Positions 44,022-54,380 of a stretch of 64,000 nucleotides of DNA are shown one piece after another. Within the stretch, counting starts at the first letter, position 1. Each line of letters opens with the position of its first letter. The notes beneath the pieces are model-generated. The model saw only the letters and a program-made list of their open reading frames with translations. It made no database searches and had not been told where the DNA came from. The stretch is from Prorocentrum cordatum. Taxonomy: Eukaryota; Sar; Dinophyceae; Prorocentrales; Prorocentraceae. The position numbers and the translations under genes are program-made. The DNA lies in NCBI GenBank assembly GCA_963575745.1, contig CAUYUJ010017627.1, forward strand, positions 403,972-467,971, written 5' to 3'.

Positions 44022-44549
44022 TTGCTTGGTTTTCTATTGCCCACTTCGCCGACGCTGCTACGTCGGCGGGGCGACAAACCGAGTGCCCGCGCGCTGGCAT
44101 CGAGGAGCTGCGCGACACGCCCATCGAGGACTGGGTCGGCACGCGATGTCACGGACGCGCGCAGGATGACTCCGACGACGACAATTGCGTCGTCCGACGC
44201 GGAGACTGCACCTGCCACCGACGCTGGAATAATGGCACAGTTCGGACACGAGCAGACGAGACTCCACCCGCTCCCGGCTCCAACAGTGTTCGGACTCACG
44301 GAGGAAGAGCGGGCTGCTGCGGGGTGGGGACAGACCCGCGTCGATGCGTTTTGTTGTGGGGCAACTCTGGAAAGGTTCCCAGTGGCGCGGGTGGCCCCTA
44401 TAACGACGACGCAGGAAGCCAGTCGCCGCGGCTGCAGCTCAGCCCACGCAGCAGGCGCACCAGGGAATTCTGGGAAGGATGGCCTGGACACGGGCGGTCC
44501 TGGTCGAGGCCGCCGTCGCTCTCTTGGTGCCGGCCTTTGCGCGGGCTGA
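44022..44549 (+). pseudogene. Unrecognised coding-like segment
   Basis: The second half of this + frame is protein-like: MTPTTTIASSDAETAPATDA, IMAQFGHEQTRLHPLPAPTV, FGLTEEERAAAGWGQTRVDA. No known motif. The overlapping 247-codon minus frame (43748-44491) is probably a shadow. About 44550-45390 has only short or shifting frames. Confidence 0.2.
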
Positions 44550-45390
44550 GGCTACGCTCGCTCTGCCGAGCCCACGTGCGGCGCGAGCTCCAGCGATGCG
44601 GGCTGGTGACAGGGGCGCGCCTCCTTTGGCAAGCAACACGCCTCTTCCTCTTATGACGAACATGGCCCGTTCATGGAGATCGACGATGCAGACGTGGACT
44701 ATCTTCGACCAGGGTAGCGCGGAGGCGCATATTTCCCACTGGACGACAGGGGCCATCGTCAAAACGTCAGAACGTCGCGGTATGGGAATGCGACGACGAG
44801 GCGGGCATGCAAGCGAGGTGACATCAATGCTCGCAGGGCCTACCGCGCGCGCCCAATCCTGGCTCGCAGTCAGCATCGCGGCAATTTTTCCGACTGTCCG
44901 ATGGGCCGCCCATCTCGCAGCCCGCGTCGTGGCGAGACGCCGCGACGGCAGCGGTGGATGGGCGGCCGCGCTCATTGAGGATTTCATTCCATTGACTGGT
45001 ACTGACGCCCAAGACACAGCAGATGCTGGGGAAGGTCTGGAGGATGATCACAACCTCAAGGTGTACAATGCGGGCTGGCGCCACCGCCGGCAGGAGGAAT
45101 ATCTCGTTGAGGCTAGCGAGGAGAGTGATCAAATCATCCCCCGCCGGCGCTGGCTGAATGCGACGGGTCAGATCGCCGGCAGTTCTGGGGCCAAGGCCTC
45201 CGCGCCCCCCCCCCCCCCGGCGTCGACTCGGGCGGCGGGCGAGAGGATTGAATGGGAAGGGGGGCAGGTGGGGCGGCCCCGTCGCGCTGACATCGGCTGC
45301 CGAGCCGCCGGGCGGACGCGCCCAGGGTCAAGATAACTCTGGCGAAGAGACGGGCGGACGCGCCAGTGGGGCCCAGGGCTGCCCAGGATA

Positions 45391-46255
45391 ATGCTGCTCC
45401 TGCCAAGGACCTGCGCCCGGGCCAACAGGTGGACCAGGGGGGGCACCCCGACTACGAGGAGGACATGGGCGAGGACGGGCGCGGCCCTGCGAGGCGCCAA
45501 GGCAATATCAAAAAGGAGAGCTGCCTGTTTCGGAGGCAGCTCGACGCCGCTGTCCAATCAACCAGTTGCTGCGAGGTCCGCAGAGCCCCAGGAGGCCCCC
45601 GCCTTCCGCGGCGACTGGGCGCCATCACTGCCCGCCGCACGCGCGCGAAGGTCGAGCGCGGCAACGGGCCGGGACAAGTCAAAACCTGAGGCGCATTTCG
45701 ACCCTGCGGCAACGAGGTGCCTGAAGGAGACTGAGGACCTGCCTCCAAAACGCGAATCCACAGATGAGGAGAGCCAGGGCGCTGGCGGACAACCAAGACC
45801 ATTGCCAGTCGGCAGCGCAGCCCAAGCCAGATGGCTTCCAAGTAGAGTCTTTCTGACCCGAGATGGAGAAAACGGCGGCGAAATTTGTCAGTGCCGCGCG
45901 GGGAAAGTTCCGGGGCGGGCCACCTGCTGAGGCGCCCGCCGGATCGTCGGCCGCGGCTCCGTCGTCTGCCGGGCCGCCGCCGACCGCGCGACTCAAGCCG
46001 AGGTCAGAGGCCGCGCTCTCCAAGCAGGACGGCGCTGATATCCCAGCCGGGGCGGGCGCGCCCATGGGCGCGCCTAGTCCAGAGGGGGGCGGGCGCGCCC
46101 GGCAAAGGCAATCATCTTTGCCCGGCTGCAATGCCGACGCAGACCGCCGCCGAACTATCAAGGGACAAGTTGCGCGACGAATTTCGCAACGCACAACCCT
46201 TGAGTTCCTGAAGAGAAAGCGCAAATCTGGAAACCCTGATGAGGAGGAACAATGA
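45391..46255 (+). pseudogene. Unrecognised coding-like segment ending KRKRKSGNPDEEEQ
   Basis: A + frame (45391-45930) carries ARRSSAATGRDKSKPEAHFD and LPPKRESTDEESQGAGG; an overlapping frame (45863-46255) reads MEKTAAKFVSAARGKFRGG and ends with a basic segment FLKRKRKSGNPDEEEQ before TGA. Both look like charged disordered protein, and a single shift near 45880 would join them. A 20-bp perfect palindrome (46055-46074) lies in the second frame. No family is recognised. Confidence 0.25.
46055..46074. other. 20-bp perfect palindrome
   Basis: GGCGCGCCCATGGGCGCGCC equals its own reverse complement. It sits within a run of GGCGGGCGCGCCC-type words. Confidence 0.85.
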
Positions 46256-46937
46256 TGCATGCCACCCGTCGCCAGAGCAACATGGAATGATTGCTTTGTC
46301 TGACGGGTGGTCTGACACCCGCAGGCATTGGCCATCATAGTAACGACCATGCATGAGTGCATGCTGGACACTGGACCGTCGCGATGGATGGGTAGCTGTC
46401 ATGGATGTTATGGCTAATGTTTGGTGCGGCATGGTGTGCGACAAAATCGTCGCGTGGCTTCGCGGCCAACTGCGAATGGACATTCGTTTCCTGGCATAGT
46501 ATGCCCAGAATCATTGTGCAGTCCAGCGAGAGCTGTAGGCGGCCAAACTCTTGATTCCACCCTAGATGCCCCCAGATTATTCGCATATGGCACCAAGAGG
46601 GCACGCCTGGCAAGTACCATTAGGCACAGGCTGCCCTGTCGCGCAGAGCACAACCCACGAGGAAGGCGCGGTAGGCAGTTCGTGCACGGATGCCCGCACT
46701 GACCTGGGGGCGCGGGGATCCGATCTGGCCTCAGTGGCGACGCCGATCTGGGCATATTCATATCACTACCGCGTCTCCTGCAAGATGGAGCAAAGGCGTG
46801 GCGCTCCGCTCACGATATTGTTTTGACGGGCGGTTTCAATGGTATTATACCGACCAAGTACATCATGCAGCCTGCGCTGAAACCCGACGTCGAGCGGAAT
46901 ATGTCTGGCGCAAAACTGATTTAAAATAGTGGAGTTC

Positions 46938-49900
46938 CATGAGCTACGGGATTGGCCGATCCCCATGGGTGACGTCGCCCTTCAGGTCAGCTGGTTTTCG
47001 GTGTTGGGGTGGCCACATCAATGAGATGTATTCCCCAGCAACCACCGTGAGCCTGCTAATAGATGCGGGGGCACCCGCCGATATAGCCACGCCAATGATC
47101 GCCGGGCCACCGGCAGCTCTGCCAACCGACCCCGGCTCATCCTCTTGGAAGATGCCGCCATCGAAGGATGTATCTATTGTGGATGTTCTTGGTAGGGTCG
47201 GTCTGTAGGCAGCCGCCCTCATGCGCGTGCCAGCAGTGCCGCCCGCAAGTTTCGGACCGGCGAAGCCACCATGAAGCGCTGGCTGGCCCTGCGCGGTTCG
47301 AGCCCACGGCGTCTGGTCTGCCAAGGTCCGAGCTGAGCCTAGCGTCAGGGGCGGACACGCCCAATGGCCTACAAGCAGAATCGACGAGCAATGAGGACCT
47401 CATGCAGCGCATGGCCATGCTGCGCCAGCATCCAGACCTGGCAGCTGCCATTCGGGCAACCACGCTTTTTGGCACTCCACGCAAAGGCCAGGCCACTGGC
47501 AGTCCAATTAGCTCGCCGATGGCAGCCCCAACAACAGACCAGCCTGGACACAGGCAGTCGGCACTTGGACAACAGAGATCCATGCAGCAACAACACCAGA
47601 CAGCCATGTCTGAGATGAGGTTGCTCGGAGTGGATGACAGACCGGAGCCAAGTGGGCACCTGCCTGGGAGTGGCACCGCGTGGCACCCAGATGCGAGTCC
47701 ATTGGCAGACCACCCAGGTAGGCTGCCGTCTATTCCGGCATGTGCCGCACATCCAACATACCTTCCATTCCAGGGGCCGGCTCCACCACAGATGTGTCAG
47801 CCGCTGTTCCCCGAGCGCTACGCAGAGATCGACGGAATACCACTGGTGGGCCCATTGGTCCAGAAACAAGTGGCACGGGATGTGGCGGATGATTTCTACC
47901 GCTTGCAGGCGGTGCGTCTCCCAGGTCGGGAACGCATCCGCGCGTGGGTTATCGGCCTTCGCCGGCTGACACAGATGCGATGCCGCAGCCACCTGCATTT
48001 GAAACCAACCCACTTGCGACTACCTTACTCACATATTTGCACGGTGTCCATGCGATGATGCAAGCAAAAATGCATGCAGCGGAGGAAGCCCGCAGGGTCG
48101 CACGCGACCGAAACGCAAGGCGGACCCAATGCATTACCATCAACAGCGTCCAGCGCGGACACGCGCTGACTGCGTGGTCGCACCCGGTCCAGGGACGGAC
48201 CATCGCCGTCTCCGCGCGAGGCGTCGGAGCCCACGCTGCAGCGGCAAGGGCGGACGCGCCCGAACTCAGGAGCGCCTGTTCTCGCAGTGCGCCGCGCGCC
48301 GCGAGTCACTCGCACTGCGCGAGAAGATGTGGGGGCTGCAATGCGGTCACCAATATCACGCATCATTCTGGGGCCGCAACGCTCGGGTGCACGCGTCAAG
48401 AGGAAGGGCGGGGGCCGACGCGGAGGCCCCGCGTGCCGTTTGCAGGGGGGCTGGTATCATCGCGGCGGCGCGGTGGAGTATTCATGGGCGGGAGATGTCG
48501 GCGCAGCGAGCTCAGCAGCCGTTGTCACCCAGCAGGCCCAGGAGATATCTGACCTGTGCAGGAGGCTGGATTCCCCCCACGAGCTCAGCCACGAGCAATC
48601 AGATGCCAGCGCAATCCCCAGCAATGGGCAACGCCGATCCCGCTCCTATATGATGCGGGGACACCTGCAGTCAACGCTCCTTCGATGCAAGGCGCGGGGG
48701 CACCTGCTGCCCATGCGATGCCAAATCCCTTCAACAACCCACTGCTGGACCGCCTAGAACAGCAACGACAACAGGCGGGTGCAAGACACCACCGCTGCCC
48801 CCCCTCGGCCACTGGATCCCACATCGAACGATGCGGTCTTGGAATAAGCAGCGGCTGCACATAGGGCAATGTGTGGGCAGCCCGCAGCGTTCATGCTGCA
48901 GGACGCAGTTCCCACCACTTTCGAAGAAACGCATGCACTGCCCGAGCCGCTCAATACCCGGAGGTGCGTCGACTCGGCAGTTGAGCGCGAGCCTGCCGCA
49001 GTGGAAGAAGTGGATGTCTTTATGGGCACTTGGTATCCTGCGACTCTAAACCTGATGAGGAACCAGTTCATCGCCCACCAGAGGAGACTCAAAAGGCAGA
49101 TGGGCGCGGAAACATGCAATCTCGACCGCAGCCGGCATCCACCATGTGTATTCAGCAGGCAGGCTCAAACTTTTGGTTCTTATTGAACTCAATATGTCGG
49201 AGGGCATCGGATCGAATCTCAACGTCATCGGAATCATCGCACCACGGGCGTTCGACAACCAATCCCGCCAGCATGGACACATGCCGGAGGCATGAACCTA
49301 GAGAGGCTGATGTGCGCCAACGGAGTTGGCAGTGGCGCAGCCATTTACCGGACCCTGGCCCACATCTGGAGGAGGCGAGGGACTGGCCCACAGGGGGCAC
49401 CAATACATCGAGGGCGGCCACGCCCAGAGAAGTTTGGGGCAATATCCCGATTGCGGAGGACAGGCCACAGGTCTTCTTCATCGGATACCCTAGCTCGTCG
49501 TCGCACAACGACGCCGAGCAGGGCACCAGCGGGGGAAGGAGTTACTCGAGCGACGAGACGCCGGGTATCCCGCCCCATATTGACGACCCCCGTTGATGGG
49601 GGCAGGCGGGCTTTCTGGCCAAGCCTGCTTGCCGCCCCAAATGGGACCAGAGGCGCGGGCGCGTGCCACGCGACGAAAAACAGCGTGCACACACGCCCAA
49701 CAACAAAACGCTGAGTCTTATCATTCTAAAGCTTTGGTTACAGAAGACATGCGCACAGCTACCGCCGAATTGCGCCGCCGAGGATACAGGTGTGATCGTA
49801 TTATCCATAACGAGGTAATCGCATCGCTGCAGACACCAAATATCGGAGTCATGTTCTCTGGAGACGACGTGTTGCAATTGGTGGCCACACCCACTGACTG

Positions 49901-50105
49901 GCATGTTAGATTGCCTGGCAGACGGGTTGGACTCCGCCATGATCGAGCACGTAATCTCCGAGCTAAAGCACATGCTCTCAGGGCTCAGGGCGAAAAGAGT
50001 CATTATGGGACCGCCCGCGTATTTCTGGAAGTTAGCTCCAATACGAGACGCGCTCCAATTCCTGAAATTCAGAGAGATCCGGATGCGTCGCTGCCGTTCC
50101 GATAT
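46938..50105 (+). pseudogene. Long broken coding-like region, unrecognised
   Basis: Protein-like + strand reading jumps among frames. The parts are: VSLLIDAGAPADIATPMIAG (about 47048); a long frame to about 47960 with EDLMQRMAMLRQHPDLAAAI, a Gln/Pro-rich middle, and PLVQKQVARDVADDFYRLQA; then AFETNPLATTLLTYLHGVHA and a Met/Ala/Arg helix (about 48000-48110); EISDLCRRLDSPHELSHEQS (48541); NPFNNPLLDRLEQQRQQ (48725); DRPQVFFIGYPSSSSHNDAE (49461); and MIEHVISELKHMLSGLRAKR with VIMGPPAYFWKL (49938-50040). The order of Gln/Met/Pro-rich sequence then a folded-looking C-terminus recalls gag-type or large structural proteins, but I recognise no domain. The frame changes could be indels or small introns. 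It stops where repeat X begins. 46256-46937 holds nothing identifiable. Confidence 0.3.
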
Positions 50106-50107
50106 TG

Positions 50108-51260
50108 ATTTTAATCGTTTCGCTCATTCCGCCGGCCCGTATTGGTGCACGGCTGTCAAGTGCCCGTGTGGTCGTTGTCAATGGGGTGTTGCTGGGACGT
50201 TTTTTGTTTATGGATGGCTGTCTTTGGGTGATTTCGCAGACGGGAACCATTATTTGCCCGCCTGAACCTTCAGTTTCGGATGGTGGCGGCTGGTGAATAC
50301 GATCGCAGGGAACAAGACAACATTCTGCAGTTTCCTTTTTGCATTCTTCGGGCCCCTTGTCGCTTGCTGGGGCCTCTTAGGAGCCTCTTGGGGCGTCCAG
50401 GAGGCCTCTTGGAGCGGAAGGCTCGGATTTTCGGTTCGTGGTCTCCATTTTGGGCCTCTCTTGGGGCCCTCTTGGGGTCCTTTTGGACCGTCTTGGGCGC
50501 CTCTTGGGCTGTCGTGGGGCTCTCTTGGACGGTCTTGGGGCTCTCTTGGAGGCCTCTTGGGCCGTCTTGGGGTGGTATTGGAAGCTTCTTGGACCGTCTC
50601 GGAGCGTCGGAAAGGCGAAAAGGCGAGGAAGCCAAAAACCTTGGAAAACCCAATGGAAATCAATGGTTTTGGCGCTCTGAGGCTTCGTGGACGTTCATTG
50701 GGATCTCGTTGGATGCCTCTCGAGGGCTTCTTCGAGACTCTCGGGAATCGCTGTCGAGCCTCTTGGGGTCTCTTTCGGGCCCCTTGTCGCCTTTTTGGGG
50801 CCTCTTGGGGGCCTCTTGGAGCCTCCAGGAGCCTCTTGGAGCGGAAGGCTCGGGGGCGCTCTTGGGGTCCTTTTGGACCGTCTTGGGCGCCTCTTGGGCT
50901 GTCGTGGAGCCCTCTTGGGCGGTCTTGGGGCTCTCTTGGAGGCCTCTTGGGCCGTCTTGGGGTGGTCTTGGAGGCTTCTTGGGCCGTCTTGGAGCGTCGG
51001 AGACGCGAAAAGGCGAGGAAGCCGAAAACCATGGAAAACCCAATGGAAATCGGAAATCAATGATTTTGGCCTCTGGTGCTCTCTTGGAAAGGGTCGGGGC
51101 TCTCTTGGGACGTCTTGGAAGCTTCTTGGGTTGTCTTGAGGCCGTGTTGGGCGTCTTGGGCCGATCGTTCGGTGATTCGGAACCCTCTTGGACCGTCTTG
51201 GAAGCATGTTGGGGCCCTCTTGGCGCGCTCCGGGGAGCGTGGCAGGCCGCACCCAGGAGG
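50108..51260 (+). repeat. Dispersed repeat X, copy 2, with CTCTTGGGG block
   Basis: Starts with TTAATCGTTTCGCTCATTCC like copy 1, then unique DNA, then from 50345 almost only CTCTTGGGG-type 10/11-bp units. An internal segment of about 390 bp (50480 on) carrying GGACCGTCTTGGGCGCCTC and, after it, GGCGAAAAGGCGAGGAAGCC is repeated at 50870 on. Long open frames on both strands (up to 354 codons) are repeat products. Confidence 0.85.
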
Positions 51261-51449
51261 AACATCTCTGACCCGAGTTTGCCGGGAGTGTCCCGGGACC
51301 TTGCTGGGGACCCCCTGGGGCCGCTCCGCGCGCGCGAAGTATAGAGTTATTGTTAACCAGTTACCGGAGATTTTAGCACGCCTCTGGCCCGTTGGGCCGG
51401 CGAATTTTGATCGTGCCAACGAGGGACCTAGCTGCTCCTATATACAGAT

Positions 51450-51765
51450 GGCCGTCTTGTGGCCCTCTTAGGCCGTCTTGATGCTCTCTCGGGGGCCTCT
51501 GTCGCCGTTTCCGGGCGATCGTGGGAGTTTCGTGGGCCCTTTTGGAGCATGGGAAAGCCGAAAGGGCGAGACGGCCAAAACCATTCAAACCCTTTCTGGA
51601 AAGTCAATGGTTTGTGCCTCTTGGTGCCTTCTTTGGACGCCATTTGAAACACTTTTGGAATGTCTTCGGGGCCTCTTGGGCCGTGTTGAGGCCATCTTGG
51701 GCGTATTGGGGCCATCTGAGGCCTTCTCGGAGGCATTGTCGGCCCTCTTGGGCGTTTTGCTGGGT
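51450..51765. repeat. CTCTTGGGG family, further block
   Basis: Same unit type, with GGGAAAGCCGAAAGGGCGAG near 51550, a diverged copy of the segment GGCGAAAAGGCGAGGAAGCC seen at about 50617 and 51007. 51261-51449 and 51766-52239 show nothing recognisable. Confidence 0.85.
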
Positions 51766-52239
51766 CCATGTTTAGCTGGCTGCGCTACCAGAGGACGCGC
51801 GCGCCACGCCTGGGGAGTCCCAGGGGATCCCCGGAAATTTTGGATAATCCCTGGACATCCCAGGAAATCATAGTGAAACCAGTCCCTGAAAACCTTTTCA
51901 TAACTATACAGTTCTGAATTTCTCAGGGCTGCATGAGCCTTGGGGGACTTCACTACGTGCTGCAGGCATGGTGGCAGATATGTTGTTCCACATAGACGCA
52001 TGGACAGGTTGGCCTTCGATTGTTGACGGGTTCCATCGGTCGCCTTCATTGACGGAGTTTCACATGTCAGACACGACATGATCGCCGTGAGGGCCAACCC
52101 GAAACGACTAATAGATAGCGTGCTTGTCAGCACGCAGCGCCGGCTGGTGCCTCCCAGGAAGTGCCCCAGACACAGCTCGAGCGAAGAACCCTTGGGGCCC
52201 CATCTTGGCCGCAGCCCACCTGCACCGTCTAATGACGAG

Positions 52240-52500
52240 GAGTTGGACGAGCAGGAGGACGAAGAGCGTGATGAGGACGAGGTGGAGGACGAGGTTGAGG
52301 GGGGACGAGGGGAGAGAACGAAGGGGAGGAGGAGGAGAGCGGAGGACGAAGGGGGAGGGTGTTAGGGAGGGAGGCCAGGAAGGAGGGGAGGAGGCGAGCA
52401 GGGGAGGAGAGAGGGGGGAGGGGAGGAGGAGATGAGGGGTGTTGGGAGGAGGGCGGAGGTGGGAAAAGGAGGATGAGGAGCATGAGGAGGACGTCGGCGT
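52240..52500. repeat. GGA-rich purine tract
   Basis: Interrupted GGA/GAGG runs. The bases 52501-52810 hold no recognisable feature. Confidence 0.85.
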
Positions 52501-52814
52501 TCCCATGATAGTGCAGCTCAGGAACGGACCCTTCTGCGGTGCTCAAGTGACTGCCCGGCTTCTCGCCTGAGGGCATGCACCGGAAAAAGACACATCGTTG
52601 CAGAGCATTCCCGAGCGCTCTCAAAGCATTCCCGAGCCTGGAACGGCCGCGGCGTCCTAAACAGAATATGTCGTTTTACCGTGGCGTTGTTCGCCCCTCC
52701 ACTCGCAGGGTTTTCTCACTCTGCTCCCCGACCGCCTCTGAGCCCTGGGACCCCTTTTTAATCTTCTCTTCCTACCTGGGAAGCCGGCTGGAGGGACAGC
52801 GGTGTGACATATGC

Positions 52815-53060
52815 AGAAAGAGAGAGAAAGAGAGAGAGAGAGAGAAAGAGGGGGGGATAGAGAGAGAGAGAGCAAGAGGGAGAGAGAGGGAGAGAGAGCG
52901 AAATAACAAACACAAGAGAAGACAGAGAGAGAGAGGGAGGGATAGAGAGTGAGAGAGAGAGGTAGAGAGAGAGACAGAGAGAGACCTAGAGAGAGGGAGA
53001 GAGAGGAAGAAAAAGAGAGCGAGAGACATAGAGAGAGAGGGAGATAAAGATAGAGTAGGC
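52815..53060. repeat. (AG)n microsatellite
   Basis: About 240 bp of GA dinucleotides with interruptions. Confidence 0.95.
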
Positions 53061-54110
53061 ATACGGCCTTTCCTTCGGACGTACGTTGCTGGAGTGGGAG
53101 ATGGGGAGCGAGGGTTATTGAGAGGGTCGCCCCCGTTGGCCATCTCTCACGGAACTGGGTGCCCCCAGACGCAAACCGGGGATGTATTCGTTTTTGCCGT
53201 TGGGATCGGACCGAAACAAAGCCGTCCGATTTTTAGAGGTGGGCCAGGGCGCACCTGGTACAATGGATGCCTCGCAGAAATTGCTGATTGGTCTGGCCTG
53301 ACAGCGCGCGAGGTCACGGCTGGGCTCGGGCACGCGCAAAGTGCTTGGTGGCCGCCCGCTCAGGCGCCGCCCGCGCAGACGTCCTCCGTGCGTGCACCTG
53401 CGGGAGCGCAGCCAGCGCCACCTACGCCGCCGACCTTGGCGCCGCCTCAGCATGAGGAGGGCGGCTCGCGCCGCGCGCGTTCCCTGGTTCATGCGCCGCC
53501 ACTCGAGACCACTCGGTGAATTCCGCCCGCCCTCTCGGGGGCGAGTCGCTCCCGCGGGAGCTGGCGCAAGTCCCCCGGTCTTGTCCCGCTTCGTCTTGTC
53601 TTGCCTTGTCTTGTCTCACGGCGTGCTTTGCCTCGCCCTGCCGTGCCGTGGCCCGGTCCAGCCATTTGTCATCGTGTTTTGCCATATTCCGTCTCATTGT
53701 ATCTCAGTCCGTCGTATCTTGTCGGGTTTTGTTTGATCTGGTCTGCACTGTTCGGTTTGGTCGGTCGCGTATGATATATTGTTATGTCCTTTGGTTTCAT
53801 GTGTTGTGTTTTGCATTGGCTCGTCACGGGCGGGTTCACATTGGCCTTGATCAGGCAAGGAATCCGTGGCAGTCAGCAAGCCTGGCTTTGTGTTCGGTCT
53901 CGTCTTGTCTGTCGGGGTCCGCTTGTTGTGCTTTGCCCCCCTTGCCCTTTGTAGTATGCGAGGCAGGTTAATCGCAAGGCGTGTTTGTGCCATGTCGGGG
54001 CTTTGCTCGTTCTCGGCGACATGTGCAACACCGACTCATGATAGCAGCTGCCTCTTCACCTACGTATGCACCCATAAGCTGTTTCATAGTTCTATATAGG
54101 ACTCCTCGCG
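53061..54110. other. No recognisable genes; CTTGT-type short repeat
   Basis: At 53580-53620 CTTGTCTTGCCTTGTCTTGT is a pentamer-like run that decays to about 53770. GC-rich frames around 53340-53520 lack motifs. Confidence 0.5.
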
Positions 54111-54114
54111 TTGC

Positions 54115-54380
54115 TCTCTGCGGAGCTTCTTGCAGGTCTCTTGGAGCTGTATTGGGGCTTTATTGCGGCTATTCTGAGCACCTGTGGGGCCCTCTTGAGG
54201 CTCTCCCAGAGCCACTTCGGCGGTGGACTTTCGTTTCGTCCTCTTTCAAATCGTCCTAACTATTTCGTTTAGTCCTCTTTGGAAGCCCGGATGGATCGAC
54301 ACTGGGCGAACCGAAGCGGGCGAATGGAAGCGGGCGAACCAAAACGGGCGAGCCGAAGCGGACGAAATCAAATTTGGACG
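54115..54380. repeat. CTCTTGGAG units and a GGGCGAACCGAAGC repeat
   Basis: About 54125-54215 holds a decayed CTCTTGGGG block; about 54303-54368 holds five units of GGGCGAACCGAAGC type, 10-14 bp each. Confidence 0.7.

Noticed and set aside
43748-44491. 247-codon minus-strand frame
   Set aside because: Overlaps more protein-like + strand segments and has no motif; probably a shadow in GC-rich DNA.
50250-51344. 354-codon + frame and 260-codon minus frame
   Set aside because: Both strands are open over the same CTCTTGGGG repeat, and the peptides only repeat Leu-Gly or Pro-Lys blocks.
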